Source: Chrysaora quinquecirrha
Taxonomy: Eukaryota > Cnidaria > Scyphozoa > Semaeostomeae > Pelagiidae
DNA: 64,000 bases
Direction: 5' to 3'
Assembly: GCA_014526335.1 (NCBI GenBank)
Contig: JACTAT010000113.1
Span: 520,514 to 584,513, forward strand
The notes under the pieces are model-generated. The model made no database searches. It worked only from the letters and a program-made list of their open reading frames with translations, and had not been told where the DNA came from. Shown piece by piece: positions 47,201-58,900 of this stretch; position 1 is the first letter of the stretch; each line of letters opens with the position of its first letter. Made by a program: the position numbers and the translations under genes.

Positions 47201-47367
47201 TCGCGCCATTTTGATTTACTACCAATAGACCCAATACATACACAAAATGCATGACAGCAACCGCAACAACAGTGCCGCCAACAAACAAATTTACAAAATC
47301 CCAATTTGTGCAAGAATATAATGCTGCTACACAGGCATTTCGCGCAGCTCCGCAGCAACTGAGCTAT

Positions 47368-47631
47368 GGCTAAACTAGGGACATGTTGCACGCGACATTG
47401 TATACAGTGTGTCTCCCGGGGTGGCTAAAACAAGTGAGTGACAAACGAGCAACATTACTAGCGTGTCACGGAAACAAGAAATGTTTCTGCTTTCTCGAAG
47501 AAACATTCGCGTGTCTCTCGTTGCAAATGTTATCGCGCGCTTCAAAGTTTCCGAGGTGGTTAAACTGGGCGACATCGAGGGGACATGTCATGGGCGACAA
47601 TGTCACACTCGACATGTCTCTTAGTTTAGCC
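47368..47631. mobile_element. MITE with GGCTAAACTA ends
   Basis: Inverted ends GGCTAAACTAGGGACATGT and GGCTAAACTAAGAGACATGT, 264 bp long. No clear target duplication or coding frame. Confidence 0.72.
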
Positions 47632-47808
47632 AAGCTTTACGTTATACATGAAAAATTCACTAGTGTCATCCCTGAGCGAATTTCTTATCCATGACACTTG
47701 AACGGCTAGCCCTGAAGGTAATTATAAAGACATCTGGGTTATGTTTTCAATAGTTCACCTGAGAAAGTTTCTTAACAAACAAGTTGTTCAACATTCGAGT
47801 GTTTCTAA

Positions 47809-48104
47809 GGCCCTGGCCAAACGATTAAACATTGTTTGTCAAATGTTCAAAATTTGCTTGTTAACAAAATGTTTTACCGTTTTGCCAACTCTCAAAACAA
47901 TGCTCATCCAACATGTTTTGCCTCCATGGATTATTTCTGCTTGTCAAGCAAGATTTTCTGACGTGGCCAAACGTTCAAACATCGCTTGGTAAGCAAATTT
48001 CAAATGTTTGTCAAACAATGCTCTCTATTGTGGCCTAACGTTCAAACATTGCTTGAAAAACGTTAAATGTTTGACAAACAATGTTTGCACGTTTGGCCAG
48101 GATC
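47809..48104. mobile_element. AAACATTG-type MITE copy 6
   Basis: Left end GGCCCTGGCCAAACGATTAA, right end CACGTTTGGCCAGGATC; flanked by TAA on both sides (47806-47808, 48105-48107). Interior has many AAACATTG and CAATGTTT words. It lies just beyond the 3' end of ZCCHC9. Confidence 0.85.
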
Positions 48105-48273
48105 TAACGCTTTCTCAAATCCAGAACAATTTCTTATATATCGATGCTCAGAACTGAAGGATATGCTTTTGTACTATACATTATTCATAATATATTCACC
48201 ATACAATATACATTATGCATTACATATTTTCTCTATGAACAGAAAAAGTGCAATCGCAATAGAAATGAGCTTC

Positions 48274-51200
48274 TTAAAACTTCACTATTGCCGGTCGTTT
48301 CTTCTTAGACTGAGACTGTACAGTTAATTTATTCTCCTCATCGCTAAAATCCTCAGCATCTGCACTTGTCAAGTCGTTTGAATTTCTTTTCAAGACTACT
48401 TTCGATTGATCTAAAATATAATTGAAACCACGTTAATGCATGCGGATTTTCTTATTATAAAAAACAAAAAAAACCTAGCAATAATCAAAGCTATGTAGTA
48501 AAAGCTATTCAAACTCAGAAAGCCAACGAGTAGAACCAATTGCGTAGCCACACGGCCAAAACTGGAGGGGCAAAAGGGCGTGAACAAAGAAAATTAGGGT
48601 GTGGTTTAAGAAAAAACAATCAAGTCGTAGCCTACGACACTTTAATATCATATTAAGCCTTCATAGAAATTCTATCTTGATAATGATTTAGGAGGCGACC
48701 GCCCTCGTGCCCCCCTTGGCAAGACCACTGATAGAACAATAACAATGCCATGAACGTAAGCTACCTTAAAAATTCACTATTTCGAGCAGTTTTTCAGTAA
48801 GCGTTGGAGTTTCCGACCCTAACCCTTTTGAACCAGCAGATGGGATCACCCTCAAACTTCCAATAGGGACGTTTTTCCAAGCTCGAAATCCAACCACTTT
48901 CGGGTTCCTAAACGAAACTGCTTTGGAAATTCTGAAAGGGACATTGAAATCTAAATGGAACCGTTGTTCAGAATGAGCCAATGGGATCATTCTCAAATCT
49001 TTAAAGTGAAATTTCTTCACGTTCCAAAGGGAATCGCTCTCGAACGCATCAAAAAAGGGAAGTTCCCAAACTTTTAAGAGCGACCATTATTATTCTCATT
49101 TGGAAATGTTCACTCGTCACTGGACCCAGAGCTGGATAAGTACCTGAAGAACTGATCAAAATTTCAAAAGTACACGCTTTTTTCTTATAAGAGCAATTGG
49201 CTTCAATTCCAGCCTGCCAGTTTCTTACTTTTGAAAGTGATTTTTTAACAATTTATCACCCCCTACCGTTCTCAAAAACATGTTTAAAATGCGTTTTCAG
49301 GCAAGGGCTTCACACTGGTGAACTTTTCTTGTGTATATCTCAAATAGATTCGGAGATAGCAAAAAATTCTGACCCAAATTTCAGCCTGGTGTTTCTAATA
49401 AAGGTTATTCTTATAAGAAAAAAAATCGTGTACCAAAGGATTGACTAAATTTTGTTAAGATTATAAACATTTAGTAGTACAGGAAATTATCCACTGCAAA
49501 ATTAGCAATAATAAATGAATGGGATCTGGGTGTTTCCTATAAGATTGCAGTAAACGTATTATCGAATACTTAAGTTTATTTGCGATATGACTGAGATTGA
49601 GGGTAGATTAATAAACAGTAGTTCATTATTTGAAATGAGTTTTGCAGCCAGTTTGTCATTCATATCGCCGATTATAGCCCTCTAAAGTCTGGTTTCCACC
49701 GGTTTCCATAAAATTGTAGAGGGATCGGAATAGGATCGAGAGATCCTTAGTTGTAAATGTCAGGTTTCGAGCTCAGCCATGGTAGGGTCACGGCCAGGGT
49801 CGAAGTCGATAAGTTAACCTACTACTGAGATCCTAGCGACTGGCACTAAAACACCATTTCACCTTCACCTAGATTAACTTTCCCGATCGTTACGACTGTC
49901 CCAATCAATGGAAACGCAGGTGGAAGGAGGGATCAGCGGTAATCACAAACTGTCAAAATTTGATCTGCTACAAAAACCTTTTCTTACTTGTTTCATTCTT
50001 TCTTTTTTTCGGATTCTCTGGACAATCTCTTTTAAAATGCTCCACAGAGTCACAAAACTTGCATCCACCGCCTAAACGAAAACAAGACATTTTGATCATC
50101 ATTCTGGCAAGACTGAGTTAGCGGAAGAACAACGCTTAACATGTTAGACCCTAGCCAAACGATCAAACATTGTTTGTCCAACATTTCAGATTTGCTTTAC
50201 AACAAATGTTTGACCGTTTGGCCACGTCAAAAAACATTGCTGTCCAACAACGATGTTATTGCTAATACAAAAGCACGAACGCTTTGTTGCTAAGAAATAT
50301 TGCTAGGTGGTGAAATGTTGAAAGCCGTTGCAGTTTGTCGAAAACAAAAGAAATGTTTGACAAGCAATGTCTGAAAGGCGGCGAAATGACCTAACATTGC
50401 TTGACAAGCAAAATAAGAAAAATTTATGGACTGATATTTTTGAAAACGTTCAAAAAATTTTTTACTTAACGCAAATGTTGGACAAACAAACGTGGCCAAA
50501 CGATCAAACATTTTGCGTGACGAGCAAAATTCAAATGTTGGATCAACAATGTTTGATCGTTTGGCTAGGGCCTTAGAGATCATTAAAACTTGTGAGACTA
50601 GTACGGCGACCGAAAACATTGTTTGAATAGAGCATAATCAGACAGAAGAGTTTAATCAAAGATGACAGAGCAGTTTTCTCATTTTTTTCTATACCATAGT
50701 CAAGTGAAATCCAGTAGTGACAAAATAAATTAAGTTCATCTCGACCTTCAGTCATTATTTTTCAGATAGCACTGCGACGGTTAAAATACTTCTAAGAAAT
50801 ATATAAAGGGTATGATTAGTAGTAGATAGTAAATTTGACTCGTACCATTAGGATATAATCCACGAGGGTTGTCAGGGCATTTTCGTGAAATATGACCATC
50901 TTGACCACAAACAAAACATTTTGCAAATGGAAAACTATCTGTATAAGAAAAGAAATAAAATCAAGATTTATCAAAGATGAATGCGAAAGGTGTATTGGCC
51001 ACTTAAAGGAATATTGTTGACCCAATCGCAATTGTCCCAGCTTAAGGACAGCTTGCAACACCTTTCAGGGACTCCCAATGTCTGAAATTTTATCCGTTAA
51101 TGTAGATGGAGTTTTGAGGCAGCTATATAGCTTCTGAGGACCTGCACAAATACCCAGAGTGCACAGTTACCAATCTTGGAAGGAAAGACAGATAAGTTGA

Positions 51201-52730
51201 CTAAACTGTAGGCTTGTGGAAAGAGGTCCTGATGAGACTGAAACCCATGTCCCTGTGATCATTAGATGAGTGCTTTGACTACTCAGCCATACGACTGCAT
51301 AAGCTGGCAGATTGCATTTTTCATGGTGCTGTGGCATCATGGTGTAATCCAGCTGACTCATGGTGTCAAGAGCTCAGTGTGGTCAGGGTTTGAGCCCAGC
51401 CACGGTAGAGTCACAGCCAGGGTCGAGGTCTCGATTAGTTAACCTACTACTGAGATCCTAGCGACTGGCGCTAAAACACAATTTCACCTTCACCTTCACC
51501 TTCACCTTCATGTAAATATAATAAATTATAAGCACTAGTGTTAGTACCTTTAGCAACTTTAACTTTACAATCTTGGATTTTATGTTCAGTTGATCCACAT
51601 TTGAAGCAGATATCGACTGGTGATTCTGCATTTTTCATTTGAGGACAGTCAGATAGTGCATGACCAGGTTTTCTACAGTGAAAGCATATCTAGAACAAAA
51701 AAGACAATTGAAAATTTAGGATGACTGCCGTTATTAACCTAAAAGTTGGTCAAAATTTGGTACTTTGGTCAGCAACTCAGCTACTTGGACCATGGCTCGA
51801 GGGATCACATGCAAGACCAGGAAACAATCACCAGTCTATCAAAGGTTCACCTTTGTAATTGCAAACAATATGATAACTAGACTAGTGTGGTTTTGTGAAA
51901 ATCTAGGAATGTTTAAAGGGCTTGTCACATGCTATTTTCCTTGTGGAACAGGGGTTAAGGGAGTAGCAACCAAGCACATCAAGGACAACAAGTACCCATT
52001 ATTGAACTGGGGGCTAGAAGGAACATTAGGTACACTTCAGTCTGTTCAGGGTTAATTTGCCCAATATTATGAGATAAAGGTTGCAGCACTCTAAAATATA
52101 AATGCGCATTTTGTGAACTGAAGTCAAACAATTGGGGCATCGTTCTCCATTGTCCTTTGTCAAACAATAGGAGTTTCGTTTTCTATTGTCCTTCTTTCAA
52201 AGTGAATAGAGTATTGTTCTTCATTGTCCTTTTTCAAGCAATAGGACTAATAACGGTAGTGTTTTTCATTGTCCTATTCAACAATGGGGTATTGTTCTCC
52301 ATTGTTGAAGGCAAAATTGTGCATTCAACCAGCACCTTTTTCATGCTTCTCCTTTTGCGCCTCGCTTCACGTTTCTTTTCTTGTTTAATGTCCAGTTTTG
52401 TTTTTGAGATAGATTTTAATGATTTATCTTCCGTTTTTTCTTCTTTTTTCTTCTTCTTTATTGAATCTATTTGAAATAAAAAAGATAAAAGAGGATTTGA
52501 CTGGATCTCAAGCCCAAAAAATACATCTAGGATAAACAGTAATTTTTGGAATAGATGCCCTACATAAATACAATTTTTAATTTAACATGATATGATTCAA
52601 CAAAACGGTCTAATTTTTTTTAGGAAAATCTGATGAACATCAAGGTATACCCACTGGATGAGGCTTTCATGTCCTCCCACGATGTTGCTTCGACGTGATC
52701 CTTCTTAAAAGCTTTTGCATATCGTGTCAT
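48274..52730 (-). CDS. ZCCHC9: zinc finger CCHC protein ZCCHC9 (six exons, 220 aa)
   Basis: Minus-strand exons: 52730-52655, 52466-52336, 51689-51548, 50938-50846, 50071-49988, 48410-48274. Every junction is GT-AG with continuous phase. The first exon uses the donor CCA|GTGGGT; the nearby GTATAC would break the frame. The product starts MTRYAKAFKK and has the ATSWEDMK element of ZCCHC9. A basic KKREARRKRRS stretch follows, then four CCHC zinc knuckles (ICFHCRKPGHALSDC, ICFKCGSTEHKIQDC, KCFVCGQDGHISRKC, GCKFCDSVEHFKRDC) and the conserved C-terminal IVKF. Human ZCCHC9 has 271 residues, so this one is shorter in the linkers. Family role: nucleolar RNA-binding protein connected with ribosomal RNA processing. 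It is divergently paired with PIK3C3. Confidence 0.95.
49163..49435 (+). repeat. dispersed ~250-bp repeat, copy 2
   Basis: Counterpart of 26327-26575, same orientation, in the last ZCCHC9 intron. Confidence 0.7.
49755..49875 (+). repeat. tRNA-like SINE copy, 5' truncated
   Basis: From a B-box-like GGTTTCGAGCTC to the CACCTTCACC tail, through CTACTACTGAGATCCTAGCG. ZCCHC9 intron. Confidence 0.75.
50147..50572. mobile_element. AAACATTG-type MITE copy 7
   Basis: Left end GACCCTAGCCAAACGATCAA, right end GATCGTTTGGCTAGGGCC; flanked by TTA on both sides (50144-50146, 50573-50575). It is 426 bp, longer than other copies. ZCCHC9 intron. Confidence 0.86.
51223..51292 (-). repeat. tRNA-like SINE fragment
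   Basis: Minus-strand relative of 5650-5712, sharing ACATGGGTTTCAGTCTCAT and GGACC. The A-box region is TATGGCTGAGTAG. Not a convincing cloverleaf. Confidence 0.45.
51328..51510 (+). repeat. tRNA-like SINE copy, full length with CACCTT tail
   Basis: A-box-like TGGCATCATGG, B box GGGTTTGAGCCC, conserved body GATCCTAGCGACTGG, and four CACCTT tail units. ZCCHC9 intron; best copy for defining the family. Confidence 0.82.
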
Positions 52731-52913
52731 TTTCAAGCTGTTCTTACTAAAAATTCAGATTCAATAAGGAGAGAGAAAAGAGAAAACTCAAAAGCTAACA
52801 ATCAATGCCGCTTGGCCGCCATTAAAATACCATCTTCGAATTACCTCGTAATGATTTTCGCCTCGTTTTCCAGTCGAGATTGAAATTTGTTATTATTTCA
52901 ATTCAATTTCAAG
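52731..52913. promoter_or_regulatory. bidirectional promoter region of ZCCHC9 and PIK3C3
   Basis: Only 183 bases separate the divergent start codons. No TATA box is obvious. The interval contains GGCCGCCATTAAA, the inverse of an AATGGCGGCC-type YY1 site, and the PIK3C3 start codon itself is embedded in CAAGATGGCCG, a related motif. Shared control is inferred from the geometry. Confidence 0.75.
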
Positions 52914-55900
52914 ATGGCCGGGTTGACCAACCTAGAAGTGAATGTTAGTGACAAGTTCCATTACATTTACAGCTGTGATGTAGACTCTTATGTCGAACTA
53001 AAGATGTAAGTATGAAGGTTAACTTTGAAAAAACCCTGTCCAAGTCCTGATTTTTAGTAGTCTGACTTGGAATCAAATAAAATCCTGCCAACAGCAACAC
53101 CTATATAGGTACCAAAGTCCAACCAACCCTGCCCAAAACCCCACCAGACAGAGCTTGTAAAAAGCCAATAAAACCTAAAACTCGCTATGGTCATAAAAAT
53201 TGGCTTTTCAAAAAATGGGAGGACATTTGCAGACAGCAGAAGCAGAATGAAATGAAGGACTTTGATCCTATCACCAGTAACCACTGTTTTTGGGGCAGAC
53301 CAGACTGGGAAGTTTGATTTTTGCATGGGCAAGTTGTAAGGGCCGAAATTTGCTGTGTGCGTTTTGCGCATTGAAAAAACAATAGAAAGGCCATGTGACC
53401 TATTATTGTCTATGCCAACTCCAAGACCAATTTTAAAAAGCCAGGACAGAACTGGGCGGGTAGTATCTTGCAGGCATGGAGCAAACTTTCAGCTTAGGGG
53501 GCCGCTACCCTGACTGGAATTTTTGCACATTGCACACTGAAGGCCATTGTTTCCAAACAATTGGACCATTAAGTTTCCACTCTGACTGGAGTTTGTGTGC
53601 ACTGTGTTGTGCACCAAAAGCTTGGAAGGCAAAGAAAATTTTGCAGTAGAAATTAAAAGCATTCAATTGATCTTGCTATAAGCCCCTCTGTATGACCCCT
53701 CTTCAATTAGCCCTATCAAAAAAATCCTAAAGCCCCTATAGGGCTTATTCAAGGATTTTCAGTAGTAGAAATAAAATCTAGAGCGTAAGATTCACCATTT
53801 CATATTTCAGTGGTACCCTTGAAGGAAAGAGAGAAAGAAAGACTTACAAAGAATTACTTGATGATCCACAATTGAGGCTGTCTGGATTATACCAAAAGCA
53901 AGTAACATGAAATGCAGACTACTATATAATATTTTAATTAATATCATCACCTCATTTTTTTATTATGCTTTTGGCATCAATCCTAAACAGTTATCTTTCT
54001 CTTTCAGAGCCTGCCCTGACTTATATGTAACCTGTGAAGTTTTTGCTGATGGTAAAGCTCTTTACACACCAATAAGAACCTCACACAAGGCTTTCTCTAC
54101 AAGATGGAAGTATGTTTTATTCAGTTTATTTTTACCCTATCAACTAAGATTGGCACCCAGTGTGGCTGACAGAACCCCCCCCCAAAATAAAACTTCCTGA
54201 AGTTTACAATATTATTTAGATATCTGCTCTATTTAACTAAATGCTGAAAAATTATATCAAAATCTGCAAAATTTTTTCAATTTTTTAATAGCTTGCGCTT
54301 CTTTGATGTAACACCTACACAGGAAAGCGTCTTGCACTTTAAATTGATTATTCTAATTAATTATTTTTTAAGCTGGAATGAATGGCTTAAACTGCCAATA
54401 AAATACCAGGATTTGCCAAGAAATTCTCAGGTAGGTCAAGGAGTATACTCTGGAATCTAGCATCAAAGGTATTCTTTTTGAATTGGGCTTTTCTGGATTC
54501 AGAAAACATAAAATGATAGTTTCACGTTGCAGTCCTCTTAGTCTTCAATATTACAGAATTTTTTATATTTTAATGTATGTTTAATTAATGCTTATATGTA
54601 TAGTTTTTGAGTAGTACAAATCTTCAAAATTGCAATCATGATTGCGATACACATATTTTGTAACATATTGTAGGTTGCGTTAACCATCTGGGATGTTTAC
54701 AATTCTAAAAAACCTATTCCTGTGGGTGGAACTACTGTCTCCTTATTTGGAAAAAAGGGGTGAGTATAATAAGATCATTATATTGTAGAATGTTATAATG
54801 TTTTTTGTGGTTGTCAGAGATTGTTGCTGTTTACAAAGATGTGAGAAGAAATCAAAACGCCGGTTCTTGGTTCTGTGTAGACAGAAAGAGACCGTTTTCT
54901 CACTTGGACTCTTCATTTGATTCTGTTAGTCTTCCCGCTGTATCCCGCAAGCTGATTGTTATAAATCCATCCTCATTTTCTGATTGTTGCATTGCAATCC
55001 GCATTTGGGTATCGCTTGAATTAGTTTTTTCTAAAGTATTGACTATGTTTAGCTTTAGTTCTTTCTATCTGTGTCTATTTCTTTCCTAGAATGCTTCGCC
55101 AGGGTATTGATGATCTTAGGGTTTGGCCTGGCGTTGAAGCAGATGGAAGCGAACAGACGAAAACTCCGGGAAAACAAGGAAGTTCCTCGGATGACATTAT
55201 GGACAAATTAGCAAAGGTACTGTAGTTATTTTGCCAACATATATTTAGGTAATGAATAACTTTGCTACATATAAAAGTCTATGAGTACAAAACTTCAGTA
55301 ATACGAAGGAATGCGTAAGATCTTGGAACGTACATACAAGCCTTTTTCATTGGACATTCCTCGGACTATGTAATTTCAGAAACAGGCCGAAAAACAATTG
55401 GCTAAGAACCCATTTACGCGAGATGAAATGGTATCTTTAAGATCCGTACCTTTCGGTTACAATTTCGAAACGTTTTTATTGCATTTTCACGGGAACGGAT
55501 GGGGAACGGATCGCAATGGATCCGCTTTTCTAGCGTACCCAAAAACATACGATCCCGTTCCCAAAAAGAACAGATTCATGCGTACATGCGTAAAAGAAAG
55601 GGCTATCGCGACCATTCTTAAGCGGAATATAGACCATTCATTCTAAACCAACATGCGGAATATAACCAAAGTGAAATTTCAATGCAATGCAGACGAACAA
55701 GATTTTGCTCCAAGATATTTTGCATTATTGTGTCCGCTTTACTTATACATGCTTCATAATATTTTGCTGTTGAGGACAGTATTAAGCCTTTCAAGTTTAT
55801 TTGCCAACAATGGGAAATTTGAATCTACACAGAGATGTAGCCAAGGAGGGGGGGGGGGAGGGCAGGGGCTGCAGTCCCCCAAATCATATATTGTTAAGGC

Positions 55901-58900
55901 CAAAGTTGTGCATCAAAGGCTGAATCTGACAGCTTATTGTTCTTAAAACCAGCCTCTTTTCCCTTTCCCACGCTCTTTTGCCCCCTGTAATGTTGGATGT
56001 CTTGCTTCGCTGCTGAATTTACAATTTCTCTGTTTCTTCGTTAGTTGAGCAAAAGACACCACAAGGGAAGAATCTTAAAAGTGGACTGGTTAGATCGATT
56101 GACATTCAGAGAAATTGAAATGGTTAATGAGGTGATTATTCCTAAAAGATCATTCTTTTTTTACCACTTATCACTTTTCAATTTATCAATGAATTGATTT
56201 CGTTTGCAGAAAGAGAAACGTAACTCTAACTTCATGTATCTCATGGTTGAATTCCCGAGAATCTGTATGAACGGAATCGAGTACTCAATGGTTTACTTTG
56301 AAAAAGTACGTGAATCTAGTTGTTGCTGTTGTTGTTGTTGCTCTGCTACACGCTTTTTTTCATAAGAAACTGACTTGAACCATAACGATATATATGCCTT
56401 TTTTGAATTAGAAACTCTTCGGTAGTTATGTATGAGTACAGTATATGGCTGCAACCTGCTATAAACCACAGGAGGCCCAATCCACTGTAGGTAGTATTGT
56501 TATTTGGTCAAGTAAAAATTTAAAATGTAGAGGAAATTTTCATATTCTTATATGCAAATAACGATATTCGTACCATTTTGTGTTTATACTTCATCGTGCA
56601 TGCAAAGTTCTTTCGTTGTTGCTCTTGTGTCCTAAAACACCATTCAGCAAGTATGAACACAAAATGGTGTGAATATCGTTGTTTGCGGATAAGAAGATAA
56701 AGTTTCCAGTAAATTTGAAACTCCTAGATATACACGATACAACAGTGGACATTAGATTGGGCCTTCTGTGTATACACTAATCATCCAGACCAAGTGTAAA
56801 TCAGGTTTTGAGTATCTCTAACCTCGAAATAAGACTATAAAACTACAACTTTGCTTTTCTTTCCTGTCTCTCTATCATGAAGAACTTTTCAATTTTTAGG
56901 ACGCTGATAGAATAGAATATGTCAAAGTTTACCCTGAAATCGTAACAGTCCCGGACCCGGAAGTTCTTCAAGAGAATCTTGTGGAAAGCAAACATCATAA
57001 ACTGACGAGAAGTGTAAGAAGTGGAACAATGTCACGTGACTTGAAGCCAAATGCTGCAATACGAGATCAACTGAACGTGAGTGTTTGTTTGAAAATTTTG
57101 TTTTAGCCAATCATATCAAACAATTCTGTCACATGCTCCCGATTACTTCACAGTGATTGGCTATTTTCTAATAGAAACAAACAAGCTTATTCATGAAATA
57201 CGAGGTACGTTCACGTTTAATGGGAGTTACAGTGAAATGAAGGATTCAAGTCCCATTCTATCTGTTCTAGAAGGCATTTAATCACGTGTTTTCCTTTTTG
57301 TGAGCTACTTGCATCTTGTTTCCAGATTTTCTACAGATATTTTCAACATTTTCTGTCACAGATTCCTATTATTCTCTATTATTCTTCCATTATTCGTGAA
57401 TTAGAAGTAAAATCCGCCCTACCTCTCCCAAAGTGACTTTAATCAGGGTCGTTGCACCCAGAGAGGATTGCCTTACACAAGATATCTACCATTTTCCAGA
57501 AAAATGTCGCGTCCGACCCAGACCTCTTTGGCAAGGCCTGTTGATTTTCTAATATAAATACACCAGTGCTTGCTTTAAATCTCTGCCTTCTATAGAATTA
57601 GTCAAATTGATATCTATTTGTTTCCCTAGAAAATCGTCGGCTATCCTCCAACTACAATTTTGACAGAAAAAGAAAAGGATCTTGTTTGGCAGTTTAGGTT
57701 TTATTTGACAAGTCAGAAAAAGGTAAGATACCAAAGGCATATTTCCTAAGCTTGAAATTTTTATGTCCCTGGCAAAACGATCAAACATTGTTTGTCTAAC
57801 TTCTGAAATTTGCTTGTCATAAATAATGTTTTACTATTTGGCCACTCCACAAAACATTGTTCGTCAAACTTTTTTGCTTGATACAAGCATAACATGTTTG
57901 AATGTTTTCAAAAACATTGCTGTGCGAATTCTGATTGTATAGTAATGTTTTTTGACGTGGCCAAACGGTCAAACATTGCCTGTAAAACAAATCTCTAATC
58001 CTTGACCAACAATGTTTGATCATTTGGCAAGGTCTAGTTCCATTTGGTTTCTGATATCATAAAAGGATTGTTTTTGATTTTTTTACAAGTCAGTAACTGG
58101 AATGTTACCATGTTTGGTTTCTCTCTTAGGCTTTGACAAAGTTTCTTAAATGCATCAACTGGAATCAGCCGCAAGAAGCTAAGCAAGTAAGAAAATCATT
58201 TCTCTGATAATGAAGACACGTAATTTTTTTTATAACCCCTTTAGAAGAAACCCAGACTCTCGAATGGCCAAAAAAATTAAGAAACTCCAGTACTGGAAAT
58301 TTTTTACCTGGGACACTTTTCATTTCAGACAGCGAAAAATGTTTTTTAGTTCCCGTGTTTCGTCTGCAATAACGCATTTCTGTGACAAGCAGACAAAAAG
58401 ACACCCATATCCATTCAAATACGATCGAGAAATGAGTTTAAACATCATTCAGATAGAATATATGTTGCCAATATGGATATTCAAGAAAATCTTGAGAAAC
58501 TTTCAGGACTCAAAATTTGAAAATTCTAAGAAACTTTCAGTACTTGATCAATTTTTTAGTTTCTTATAAAAGAATACGTCTAACAAGCTGCATGATGGAA
58601 TAAGAGATAAGATTTCCTCAGAGTTCTTAGAGTATGGACAGAACAGATCGAAACAATCACCCATTGTTTACTGAATATTGTTTCGTTCTGTTCCTGACGT
58701 ATACTGTAAAGAGTGTCTGACTAAAAAATTCCAAAAATGTTTACGCTGTTTCTCGCAATTTTAGAGTATTTTGTACCATTCAAAACTCTAGAATAGTTCA
58801 GTTTTTTGTAAGGAAGTCATAAGAAAGTTTGATGTTTTGTACTGAAATTGTTGAACACTATATGGTTTTAATTTGGCCACAATTATTACTTTTATGACCT

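Larger units (their letters stand above)
44738..47367. other. intergenic, repeat-rich, no gene recognised
   Basis: Contains the inverted TTTCCAGGGGG-spaced copy (44918-45170), GATTTCC-type copies (about 45870-45975 and 46730-46845) and copy 1 of the GTTVRC repeat (46895-47200). The remaining stretches show nothing recognisable. Confidence 0.5.
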
